DNA of 64,000 nucleotides from Streptomyces sp. ERV7. GTDB lineage: Bacteria; Actinomycetota; Actinomycetes; Streptomycetales; Streptomycetaceae. Positions within the stretch are counted from its first letter, which is position 1, and the number at the start of each line of letters is the position of its first letter. The stretch covers positions 764,001 through 828,000 of the forward strand of contig NZ_LYOY01000051.1 in assembly GCF_001653515.1 (NCBI RefSeq). Reading direction: 5' to 3'. The notes below the pieces were generated by a model. The model saw only the letters and a program-made list of their open reading frames with translations. It did not search any database and was not told the DNA's origin. A program made the position numbers and the translations under genes. Below, piece by piece: positions 33,678-41,196 of the stretch.

Positions 33678-34091
33678 ATGAAGACCAAGCGGTTGTTCGC
33701 GGCATCGCTCGTGGCCGGCGCGGTGCTGGCAGGGGGGACGGCCACAGGGCCGGCACAGGCTGCCGCGCCGAATACGACGGGTACGGTGAGCGCGAAGAAG
33801 TGCTCTTCGGGGGTTGACCAGCCCTGGAGCGGTTCCGGCCGGGCTTACACCTACGGCTGGAACACCTGCACCTACGCAGGCTGGTCGCAGTTCAAGCTCT
33901 GGCGCAACACCGGTGGCAAGTACCGCGAAGTCGCCCGTAGCGGCACCTACTGGAGCAAGTTCGGGGGCCGGTCCATCTCCGCAAAGTGCGCCAAGGGCGG
34001 CCACTGGTACGTGGCCTCCCTGACGCAGACGAACGTTGCAGGTACCCAGTACACGAGCTGGTCGCGCGCCTCGTGGCTCGGAAGCTGCTGA
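33678..34091 (+). CDS. Small secreted protein, unknown function
   Basis: 137 residues from the ATG at 33678 (GGGGGAGCG upstream). Residues 1-31 (MKTKRLFAASLVAGAVLAGG, then AQAAA) are a signal peptide. The mature 106 residues are rich in Trp, Tyr, Ser and Gly (WNTCTYAGWSQFKLWRNTGGKY, GTYWSKFGGRSI, YTSWSRASWLGSC) with four cysteines, suggesting a small disulfide-bonded beta protein. No family is recognised. Confidence 0.68.
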   Translation: MKTKRLFAASLVAGAVLAGGTATGPAQAAAPNTTGTVSAKKCSSGVDQPWSGSGRAYTYGWNTCTYAGWSQFKLWRNTGGKYREVARSGTYWSKFGGRSISAKCAKGGHWYVASLTQTNVAGTQYTSWSRASWLGSC

Positions 34092-34153
34092 TCAAGGCGG
34101 CTGCACAGTCCCCGTCGTCGACCGGCGCGCCGGGGCCAGGTCTGGCGGCGGGG

Positions 34154-34549
34154 TCAGTGGAATCCGAGCATGCCGGGTGTGTCGATGCCGATGGCGAGGA
34201 TGCCGGGCGGGTATCGGTCCTCGTCGTCGGTCAGCAGGATCGGCATGCCGCCGGTGCCGGTGCGGCGCAGGGCGCTGTAGAGGGCGTGGCAGGTGTCCAG
34301 GGCTCCGTAGCCGTCGCGGACCATGGTGCCGACGGCCGGTGCGTCGATCTGAGCGAGGGCTTCGACGTCCGCGCACGGGTATCCAAGGACCGCCCGGGCG
34401 GCCCCCGCCTGGCTCGCCTCGGCCTGGGCCAGGCACAGGGCCGGTACCAGCAGCCGGTCGCCGCTGGCGGTGATGTTGACCGCGAGCGCGTTGAGGGCCT
34501 TGTGGCCCGCGGCCAGGGCCATGACGGCACTGGTGTCGACGATGATCAC
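34154..34549 (-). CDS. PIN-domain toxin (VapC-like)
   Basis: 131 residues. Acidic residues of the PIN nuclease site are present: Asp5 (MIIVDTSAVMAL), Glu44 (LAQAEAS), Asp85 (GALDTCHALYSAL) and Asp108/109 (ILLTDDED). The start ATG overlaps the antitoxin stop by 4 bp (ATGA), the standard toxin-antitoxin coupling. VapC toxins cut tRNA or rRNA. The acidic residues visible are intact, so the toxin is probably functional. Confidence 0.82.
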   Translation of the reverse strand: MIIVDTSAVMALAAGHKALNALAVNITASGDRLLVPALCLAQAEASQAGAARAVLGYPCADVEALAQIDAPAVGTMVRDGYGALDTCHALYSALRRTGTGGMPILLTDDEDRYPPGILAIGIDTPGMLGFH

Positions 34550-34830
34550 GCGGCGTCCCTGCCGGGCAGGGCCAGAAGCTTCTCCGCCGCGATCCGCCGC
34601 AGATTCCCCAGCACATCCAGCGTCGCGAACTCCTCATCGCTGATGTCGACGCCGATCACTTCACGCGCATGCGCCCGGGCCGCGGCCACCTGCGCCGCCT
34701 TCTGGGCGGCGGTGGGCTCCGCGGCCGCGAGCACGTCGACGAGCTGCCCGATGTTGAGCCCGCGTTCCTCGGCGAGCTGGGCGAGGTGGTCGCGGGTCTG
34801 CTTCGTCACCTGGATCGTCGTATTCGCCAT
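34546..34830 (-). CDS. RHH-type antitoxin (VapB-like)
   Basis: 94 residues. MANTTIQVTKQTRDHLAQLAEERGLNIGQLVDVL is a ribbon-helix-helix DNA-binding domain, and the C-terminal 50 residues (AAQVAAARAHAREVIGVDISDEEFATLDVL) are the helical toxin-binding arm. It should repress its own operon; CACTATAG and CTATGGTC at 34834-34856 upstream form an imperfect inverted repeat that could be the operator. Coupled to the toxin gene. Confidence 0.8.
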   Translation of the reverse strand: MANTTIQVTKQTRDHLAQLAEERGLNIGQLVDVLAAAEPTAAQKAAQVAAARAHAREVIGVDISDEEFATLDVLGNLRRIAAEKLLALPGRDAA

Positions 34831-35336
34831 AGAGTGACCATAGCACTCCTATAGTGGCTTGCGGTGTCACCGCGCCAGACACGCGACGACATGAGACGTG
34901 GGCCGGCGGCCCCGGAAATGACCTCGCTTACGGCAGCGGCGATGGCCAACGCCAGCACGGCAACCGCGCGCCCGGCGGCGACCGATGGCTGCAACCGAGG
35001 CGGTGTGGGGTGCGGGAACCGGGGCGATGAACATCGGCGATGTTTCTGAAATCGGAAAGCCCAGTTCAAGGCCAGTCTCGGAGTTTCTTCGGCGCCGACT
35101 TGGCGTTCGCTCAGACGTCAACCTGACGTCTGAGCGAACGGCTACAACGTTTCCGCCGGGCTCACTGACCTCGTTGGGATCGACCGGAGCAACGTGGCTC
35201 GGGAGCCCTGTTGGAGCGTGCCCCCGAGCGTCGGGCCGGGTTTCCCTGCTGAGAACGGCGAGGAGTTCAGAGAGGGGCTTTGAGTGTCCCGACCCGTGTC
35301 ATGGGCTGGGGTGCTCACCGGGTGACTGCGGTCCGG
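34831..35336. other. 506-bp region without a supported gene
   Basis: It holds the probable toxin-antitoxin promoter at its left end and the 37-bp perfect palindrome at 35104-35140. No frame shows a family motif. Confidence 0.4.
35104..35140. repeat. Perfect 17-bp inverted repeat with 3-bp centre
   Basis: CGTTCGCTCAGACGTCA (35104-35120) and TGACGTCTGAGCGAACG (35124-35140) are exact reverse complements around ACC. The length and the tight centre suit a protein-binding site or cruciform better than an ordinary terminator, as no T-tract follows. Confidence 0.65.
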
Positions 35337-35804
35337 TCAGAAGGTGGAGAAGGTGACGGAGCTGATGCGGTCGTTCATCTTCACCGTGGCCGGCCTCTCA
35401 CCGTCATCGTCCGATCCGTGGAGGCCCGGCAGCGACTCGTGGAGGTCTGCGTACCTGTCGCCTCCCGAGAGGCGGAGCATGTCGTCGAGGTTTCCGTTGT
35501 TGTAGTGCTTGTTTGCGTACAGGGTGGCGGAACCGTGGGACGCGTTGTAGTAGACGGATGTGGCCCGGTCGTTGGCGTCGTAGGTGCTGAGGTTGCCCAC
35601 ATCACCGGTGACGATCCAGATACGGGCGTCGGAGCTGCCGTTGAAGTCGTCGTTCTGGTACAGGCACAGGGACTCTTGCGGGCAGGCGTCGAGGCCGCTT
35701 CCCCAGATCTCCCGTACGGGCGCGGCAGCGGCAGACGAGACGGAAGCCGACGACAGACCAGCAGCCAGCGCCATAGTGAGCGCGAGCGCAATTTTCTTGA
35801 TCAT
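35337..35804 (-). CDS. Secreted I36-type peptidase inhibitor / crystallin-like protein
   Basis: 155 residues from MIKKIALALTMALAAGLSSA with a signal peptide to about residue 28. The mature part reads CPQESLCLYQNDDFNGSSDARIWIVTGDVGNLSTYDANDRATSVYYNASHGSATLYANKHYNNG and ends MNDRISSVTF. LCLYQNDDFNG and NDRATSV/NDRISSV are the Greek-key and calcium-type signatures of the peptidase inhibitor I36 (SMPI) group. Relatives inhibit metalloproteases outside the cell. The activity is inferred. Confidence 0.75.
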   Translation of the reverse strand: MIKKIALALTMALAAGLSSASVSSAAAAPVREIWGSGLDACPQESLCLYQNDDFNGSSDARIWIVTGDVGNLSTYDANDRATSVYYNASHGSATLYANKHYNNGNLDDMLRLSGGDRYADLHESLPGLHGSDDDGERPATVKMNDRISSVTFSTF

Positions 35805-35986
35805 GCCTGTCGTCCTACCTGCCACAAACCCGTCGCAATCCCACGCCCTGGCAGGATCCCCCCAATGGGCGGGCGCGCATCAGCGCAGTTCCCGGCGCAC
35901 TCGCAGCGCAACGAGCACGCCACACAGGCATGAGAAGGCCCGCCCGGTGCCCCGGGCGGGCCTCACTGGGCACAGGCAGTGCCGCG

Positions 35987-36163
35987 TCAGGCGTCGTAGT
36001 CCTGGTCGAACTCGTCCTCGGCCTCCGTGGCGCGATCGCTGGCCACGTCCTGGGCCTGTGAGGCGCGGTCGCTGATGTCGTCGTCCTTGGCGTGGGCCGC
36101 CGCCTTGTTCACCTTGTTGCTGAAGTGCTGGGCCATGTCCTGGAACTGGTCCTTGCTACCCAT
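35987..36163 (-). CDS. Small acidic stress-type protein
   Basis: 58 residues with AGGAG about 9 bp upstream. After MGSKDQFQDMAQHFSNKVNKAAAHA, it becomes strongly charged (KDDDISDRASQAQDVASDRATEAEDEFDQDYDA). It looks intrinsically disordered or helical, like small CsbD-type or desiccation-linked proteins, though the CsbD pattern is not clear. Function unknown. Confidence 0.6.
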   Translation of the reverse strand: MGSKDQFQDMAQHFSNKVNKAAAHAKDDDISDRASQAQDVASDRATEAEDEFDQDYDA

Positions 36164-36576
36164 GCGGTTTCGCTCCTCGGGGTGGGATCGGAAGGGCCTC
36201 ACCAGGCTCACATAAAGGGATGTACCTCGCATTCCACCGTAGGTAGCCGCCGCTCTGCAGGCTGCGGCAACGTCCTGACCTGCGTCTTTTCGGGGCGTGG
36301 CACACGTGAGTAAAATAGAACAGGTAATCGAACAGTGTGACGCCGAGACGGCGGGCAAGCCGTCGTGACGGAGGCGTCCCGGGTTCGTTGAACGGGGTGT
36401 TCAGCTCCATCCCCACGGGGCCTTAGCGGGGATCCGCAGTCATCCGGTCATGGCCGCTGCGGGTCCCTCCCGGCCTTCCAGGCCGCGCCGTTGCCCCTGG
36501 GGTGGTATCCACGGTTGTCTGCACCGTTGTCTGGACAGGTGCACCTAAAGGCGCTCCGGAGGTAAGACTCGGCGCT
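36164..36576. other. 413-bp region without a gene
   Basis: No supported coding sequence. An AT-richer stretch at 36305-36335 (GTAAAATAGAACAGG) may be a promoter. The right end joins the IS5 fragment. Confidence 0.3.
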
Positions 36577-36747
36577 CGCGGCGGTCGGCCGCCCGAGTTC
36601 GACGCCGAGGACTACAAGGCTCGGCACGCGGTCGAATGTGGCATCAATCGTCTCAAAAGGCATCGCGCCGTGGCCACGAGATACGACAAGCTCGCGGTCC
36701 GCTATGAGGCGACCGTCCTCGTCGCGGCTATCAACGAGTGGCTGTGA
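36577..36747 (+). pseudogene. IS5-family transposase, C-terminal fragment
   Basis: The frame reads GRPPEFDAEDYKARHAVECGINRLKRHRAVATRYDKLAVRYEATVLVAAINEWL and stops. This is the end of IS5-group transposases, with the final catalytic Glu in VECGINRLK. No other part of the element is present. Confidence 0.75.
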
Positions 36748-36934
36748 CCACACACGCGCACCGCCTTTTCGTTAATCCGTTGCCCAGGGGTCCGGCGGCC
36801 AGTTAGGTTCGCCCAGCCGCCCGCATTGGTGCAGGCCGGCGCCGTCGACCAGGAGGTGTGGAGCACATGCGCACGAGTGCCCAGGAGTTGAGCTCGCGTA
36901 CTGACCCTTGCCACCTCCTCTCGACGGAGACACC

Positions 36935-37813
36935 TTGTTCCTTCGCATCACCCCACTGACCGACCCCGCTCACGGACCGCACGGCCGGCGTCTCGCCTGG
37001 CTGGCGTCGGACGCGGACTCCATCCCTGCCGGGACCGCCTTCCTGCGCCTGCTCGACGGTGGACAGGAGCACCTCGCCGAGCTCGACCTCCGCGTTCATC
37101 CCGCGGAGCGCCGCAAGGGCGTCGGCTCCCGGCTCCTCGACACCGCCGTGGCCAGCGCCCGGGACAACGCCCGACGCCGCGTCGTCGCGCAGGCAGAAGC
37201 CGGATCGCCCGGCGACCACTTCCTGGCAGCCCGCGGTTTCCGGAAGGTTCTCACCTTCAGGTACACCCGCCTGGCAATGGCCGAGGTGGACACCACCATC
37301 CTCGCTGGGATCGTCGAGCGTCCTCATCCCTGCTACCGGCTGATGTCATGGCAGGGAACCGTCCCTGACGACCTCGCCCGGACGTTCGCCGTCTCACGCC
37401 GCGCCATGGACGACATGCCCATGGACGACGCCGAGTACGGCACCGTGGCCTGGGACGTGGACCGCGTGCGGGCCGCGGCGAAGGCCGTCGAACAGCGCGG
37501 CGACCACCTGCACACCGTCGTCGCCATCAACGCCTCCAATGGCTCGATCGCTGGGTTCACCGAACTCGTCATCCCCGGCAACGGCGCAGGTGACGGCCAG
37601 CACTACGGCACGGGCGTGCTGCCCGAGCACCGTGGTCACGGCCTCGGCCGATGGATGAAGGCCGAGTCGATCCGACAAGCCCATAGGGACTATCCGGACC
37701 TCGACGGCCTCCTGACCGATACCGCCGACAGCAACACGCACATGCGACGGATCAACGACGGTCTCGGCTACACGCCCACGCACACGACACACCAGCATCA
37801 GCTCGACCTTTAG
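36935..37813 (+). CDS. GNAT acetyltransferase with two domains
   Basis: 292 residues from a TTG at 36935, chosen because GGAGA stands 5 bp upstream; a longer frame from 36908 has no such site. The first GNAT domain has LRVHPAERRKGVGSRLLDTAVASAR and HFLAARGFRKV; the second has YGTGVLPEHRGHGLGRWMKAESIRQ and NTHMRRINDGLGYTP. Both acetyl-CoA loops are intact. The layout resembles the other tandem GNAT at 28428 but the sequences differ. The substrate is unknown. Confidence 0.78.
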   Translation: MFLRITPLTDPAHGPHGRRLAWLASDADSIPAGTAFLRLLDGGQEHLAELDLRVHPAERRKGVGSRLLDTAVASARDNARRRVVAQAEAGSPGDHFLAARGFRKVLTFRYTRLAMAEVDTTILAGIVERPHPCYRLMSWQGTVPDDLARTFAVSRRAMDDMPMDDAEYGTVAWDVDRVRAAAKAVEQRGDHLHTVVAINASNGSIAGFTELVIPGNGAGDGQHYGTGVLPEHRGHGLGRWMKAESIRQAHRDYPDLDGLLTDTADSNTHMRRINDGLGYTPTHTTHQHQLDL

Positions 37814-37882
37814 CAGAGAGCGGACGGGCCGGACCGGGGCATCACCCCGCCCTGCCTGTCCGTGCGTTCGATACACGGCCTA

Positions 37883-39070
37883 AGCGGTTTGGGTGAAGTC
37901 GGCTGTGGGTTGGGTAGGCGTCCCGTGGGAGGGACGCCATGTCGAATATCCTCCGCGTCGAGTTGACTGACGATCAGCGTGGCGAGCTGCACGCTCTGCT
38001 GGCACGGCGGGACCTGACCCGTCATACGCGGCAGCGGGCGGAGTGCATCCGCCTGATCGATCGCGGCAAGACCGCATCCGAGGTCGCTGACCTGCTCGAA
38101 TGCAATCCGGTCACCGTCCGCGCGGCGGTCCACCGCTTCAACGACGGCGGAATTGGGGCGCTGCCCGACGCCGCGCGTCCGGGTCGGCGAGCGAGGGTGT
38201 TGGGCGGCGTGGACCGCGCCGGGCTGGCCGATCTGCTGGACCGGTCCGGCGCGGCCGGCGTCGCCTGGACCGTCCCGGCCCTGCGTGACTGGCTGCGCGA
38301 GCGGCGCGGGGTGGAGATCTCTGCTGACTGGCTGTGGGAGTTGCTGCGCCGTGACGGGTTCCGTTGGAAACGGACCCGTGACAGCGTGCGGCACCAGGCC
38401 GACCCCGTCCTCCAGCAGGCCGCGAAGGCGCAGCTGGAGGACTTGCGGACTTACGGATGGAGGCGCACGCGGGCGGGCGGGATCTGATCTTCCTGGACGA
38501 GTCCGGGTTCGCTCCGACTATGCCCACCGGATACACCTGGTCCAGGGTCGGGCAGCGGGCGGTGGTGGCGAAGGAGGCCACCCGAAACCGTCGGGTCAAC
38601 GTGCTCGGCGCGAAGATCGTCGGCAGCGAGCCGGACCTGGTCTGGCAGCGCACCAGCGGCAAGATCGAGCCGGGATGCTGCTGGAGTTCGCCTGTGTCCG
38701 CCTGGCGGGTCTGGGCGGCGGGGCAGCCGTGCTGGACCTGGCCGCCGACGGCCTCGGCATCGACGTCATACCGGTCTGGGAGCGGCGACGGCCGTGCACG
38801 ATCGTGCTGGACAACGCTTCCGCGCATGCGGCCAAGGCATTCAAGGGCCGCCGCCGGCAGCTGGCGAAGATCGGAGTCGAGCTGTTCTACCTGCCCCCGT
38901 ACAGCCCGGAGTTGAACGACATCGAACTGGTCTGGCGCCAGGCGAAGTACCAGGACTACCCGCATCGCACGCAGAACAGCACCGACGCCATCGGCAAGGC
39001 CGTCGATCAGGCCATGAACCATCAACGCGACCGGATCCGACAGTCAGCAACAAACCGTATCCGAGCCGCT
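37883..39070 (+). mobile_element. IS630-family element, inactivated
   Basis: The TA target copies are at 37881 and 39071. The ends AGCGG(T)TTGGG and its mirror CCGAGCCGCT are imperfect terminal repeats. The element is about 1.19 kb with one transposase gene broken in two places. The right TA forms part of the stop codon of the neighbouring VOC gene. Confidence 0.75.
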
Positions 39071-39073
39071 TAG
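37939..39073 (+). pseudogene. IS630-family transposase with two frameshifts
   Basis: Frame 1 (37939-38487) holds the helix-turn-helix part, MSNILRVELTDDQRGELHAL to DRGKTASEVADLLECNPVTVRAAVHRF. Frame 2 (from about 38457) reads DLIFLDESGFAPTMPTGYTWSRVGQRA with the first catalytic Asp. Frame 3 (from about 38670) reads TIVLDNASAHAAKAF and YSPELNDIELVWRQAKYQ, the second Asp and the Glu. There is no A-rich slippage site, so these look like two independent mutations, not programmed frameshifting. Confidence 0.78.
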
Positions 39074-39480
39074 TTGCGCTTGGGCCAGATCGGGCCCTGG
39101 TCCGTCCAGATGACGCCCTTGTTGCGGCACAGGCAGAACGGGTGGCCTATCGGGTCGGTGTAGACCTGCCAGCCGTAGCCGTTGGGGCCGATGGAGTCCT
39201 GCTTCAGCGTCGCGCCGAGGTCGAGGACGCGGCGCTGCTCGGACTCGATCTCGTCCACTTCGAAGTCGAGGTGGTACTGCTTGGGGTGCTCGCTGTCGGG
39301 CCACTGCGGAGCGCGGTAGTCGTCCACCCGGATGAATGCCAGCTCGATCTCGCCGAACTGGATGCCGGCCCAGTCCTCGGAGCTGCCTTCCTTGATCGGA
39401 CGGCCCGTCACTTCGGAGTAGAAAGCCGCCAGCTTCATGGTGTCCGGGCAGTCGATAATGAAATCTGTGAGTCGCAGCAT
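39070..39480 (-). CDS. VOC (glyoxalase-like) family protein
   Basis: 136 residues from MLRLTDFIIDCPDTMKLAAFYSEVTGRPI. Two beta-alpha-beta modules follow: WAGIQFGEIELAFIRVDDYRAPQW, YHLDFEVDEIESEQRRVLDLGATL and YTDPIGHPFCLCRN. His in YHLDFEV and the Asp/His pair in TDPIGHPFCL are metal-ligand or pocket positions of the fold. Many such small proteins act in antibiotic or toxin resistance; the substrate is unknown. Its TAA stop overlaps the TA of the IS630 element. Confidence 0.8.
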   Translation of the reverse strand: MLRLTDFIIDCPDTMKLAAFYSEVTGRPIKEGSSEDWAGIQFGEIELAFIRVDDYRAPQWPDSEHPKQYHLDFEVDEIESEQRRVLDLGATLKQDSIGPNGYGWQVYTDPIGHPFCLCRNKGVIWTDQGPIWPKRN

Positions 39481-39525
39481 CCCGTGATCTTGGCACAAGC
39501 TCACACCCGACTTCGAGACAGGCCC

Positions 39526-39662
39526 TGAGCGGCTCCGCTGAGGTGCGGGAACAGAAAGTTCCTGGGGGGCTATGGGGGCTCGGCCCCCAGACCCCGTTCA
39601 CCAAGGGCAGCCAGGTTTGTACCCAGGTGCGGATCAGCAGCGGACTTCGGCGGAGCCGCTTA
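39526..39662. mobile_element. MITE-like element with IS630-related ends
   Basis: The ends CTGAGCGGCTCCGCTGAGGT (from 39525) and the mirror of CTAAGCGGCTCCGCCGAAGT (to 39663) are inverted repeats of about 20 bp with three differences. They share CTAAGCGG-N7-GAAGTC with the left end of the IS630 element at 37881. Length about 137 bp, no coding capacity. Confidence 0.55.
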
Positions 39663-39670
39663 GCGTCTGC

Positions 39671-40410
39671 GCATGGCAACCCCCACGTCACGGTCGATGT
39701 CCCTGCCGGGTCCCGGGCGCTGCTGGCCGCTGTCGTCGCCACCGAGGCCACCCGCGAGAAGGCATGGCTGGCCGACCGCCGCGCCCGCACCTAGGAGCAC
39801 GCGCAGGCGCTGCCGCGTCCCGCCGGCCCCGAGGCCGGCGACCACGCCGCGCGCCGCACCGCCCACCTCACCGACCTGGCCCGCATGCGCACCGAGCTGC
39901 GCACCGACCGCGCCGCCCTGCGCGCTGCGGGCGAGCTGCGCGGCACACACGACCTGGTGGTGGCCCACGGCGTGCGCGACGTCCTCACCGCCCAGGGCTG
40001 GAACCACCAGTGGCCGCCCCTGCCCGCCACCACCATCGCGGGTTCCCCCGGACGCCCGGTCGGCACCGGACACGACCGCGTCCGCGCCTGCCCCGTCCCC
40101 GGCACCACCGGCCCCCGCGAGACCCTGACCATCCGTCTGCCCGCCGATCTGACCACCCTCGTACGCACCAGCCTGCTACTTCACCTCCCAGCCCGCCGTA
40201 CAGGCCCTGATCCAGTGGCAAGCCGTCTGGGGCGACGGCCCCCGCACCACCGACGACCCCGACCGCGACCCGCTGCGCCCCCTCACCGCCGACGGTGCCG
40301 CCCTGGCCGAACGCGCCCGACTCCGCGCCCAAGTCGTTACCCCCGGCGACGTCGTCCGCCTGGTCACCCTCGGGGAGCTCCCCGAACTCCCCGAGCCAAC
40401 CCGGTTGTGA
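39671..40410 (+). pseudogene. LPADL-type hypothetical gene, multiply broken
   Basis: Reading frames in series give VTVDVPAGSRALLAAVVATEATREKAWLADRRART, a TAG at 39792, then EHAQALPRP to HDLVVAHGVRDVLTAQGWNHQWPPL and GPRETLTIRLPADLTTLVRT. A frameshift near 40165 leads to YFTSQPAVQALIQWQAVWGDGPRTTDDPDRDPLRPLTADGAALAERARLRAQVV and a natural end LPEPTRL. So the gene has a stop, a frameshift, and probably a lost base at its start. The function of the family is unknown. Confidence 0.65.
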
Positions 40411-40468
40411 CCACGGGAGTTGAGGGCCTGCCAGGGCCGCAGGCCAAGGCAGAGGTGACCTATGGGCC

Positions 40469-40636
40469 TACGGTCGCTGCTGGTAGCTGTCCTGGAGTTC
40501 GAGGAGTTCGGGAATGGTCAGTGATCCGCCTCCTGAGTCGGATCACTGACCATTCCCAGTCGGATCAAGCCCCGGGGGTCCCCTGCACGATCTCCTGCGC
40601 TATCCCCTGAACAGTCTCCTGCCCTTACCTTGCGGC
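40469..40636. repeat. Degenerate repeat, copy 2 (partner at 18600-18754)
   Basis: It shares CGGTCGCTGCTGGTAGCTGT and the series GATCTCCTGCGC, TCTCCTGC, CCTGCCCTTACCT with copy 1, in the same orientation. The two copies bracket about 22 kb of accessory sequence. Copy 2 has the hairpin 40510-40557 inserted between its two halves. Confidence 0.5.
40510..40557. terminator. Perfect 19-bp inverted repeat, possible bidirectional terminator
   Basis: GGGAATGGTCAGTGATCCG (40510-40528) and its exact complement (40539-40557) enclose a 10-nt loop. There is no T-tract, but long hairpins alone often terminate transcription in Streptomyces. It lies between a plus-strand pseudogene and a minus-strand pseudogene that both end toward it. 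Confidence 0.5.
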
Positions 40637-40656
40637 ACTGTGGTGAACGTTGCAGG

Positions 40657-41049
40657 TCACCACAGGGCGTGGACGAGCCGCAGCAGTTCGGCCAGGTCGC
40701 GCGCGCCCGCGGGGCGGACGGCGGCGGGCAGCCGGTGCCAGAGCGTCACCGGATGGCCGTCCACCAGCCGGGGCGCGGGCTCGGCGGCCCGCACCGCCGG
40801 GACGCCGCACTCCGCGAGCCAGCCCGCGATGGCCACCTCGCGCTCGGCGCGCGCCAGTAGTTCCGGGTGCCAGGCTGCGTCGCGGCCGACCTTGACCACC
40901 AGATCGCCGGTCGCGAAGACGGCGTTCTCACCGAGGGCGAGCAGCTCGGCAGGGGCCTTCGTGCCCGCCGCGCCCGCTGCCACCCCGGCGGGCTCCGTTG
41001 CGGTGAGTCCCGCCGCGGCCAGTACCTCGCGCGCCCGTGCCTCGTCCAC
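40657..41049 (-). pseudogene. Phosphotransferase, N-terminal lobe only (truncated)
   Basis: From a GTG at 41049 (GGGAGCG upstream) it reads VDEARAREVLAAAGLTATEPAG, then LLALGENAVFATGDLVVKVGRDA and ERELAIAGWL-like EREVAIAGWLAECGVPAVRAAEPAPRLVDGHPVTLWHRL, the nucleotide-binding lobe of an aminoglycoside-phosphotransferase-like kinase. It ends at RLVHALW and a stop. The catalytic HxD loop is missing, so this is a 3' truncation exactly where the accessory region ends. Confidence 0.72.
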
Positions 41050-41097
41050 TGTTCGCTCCCGGTGATCGTTCCGTACCGGCCAAGTCTCGCATTCACG

Positions 41098-41130
41098 CAG
41101 GTCGTCTTGGTGAGGAGGCAGGTTGTCTTG
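41098..41130 (+). promoter_or_regulatory. Direct repeats upstream of the sugar ABC operon
   Basis: CAGGTCGTCTTG (41098-41109) and CAGGTTGTCTTG (41119-41130) are 21 bp apart, two helical turns, upstream of the first permease gene at 41197. They could be an activator or repressor site; no regulator gene is adjacent. Confidence 0.4.
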
Positions 41131-41196
41131 ACGAACCGACAGACCGTCAGCACGATGACGGGGGTCATTCGGCAATCCCGGCAAAGGGGTCGAACA

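Noticed and set aside
37939..39073. Programmed frameshifting in the IS630 transposase
   Set aside because: No A-rich or other slippery run is found at either frame change, and two separate changes are needed, so mutation is more likely.
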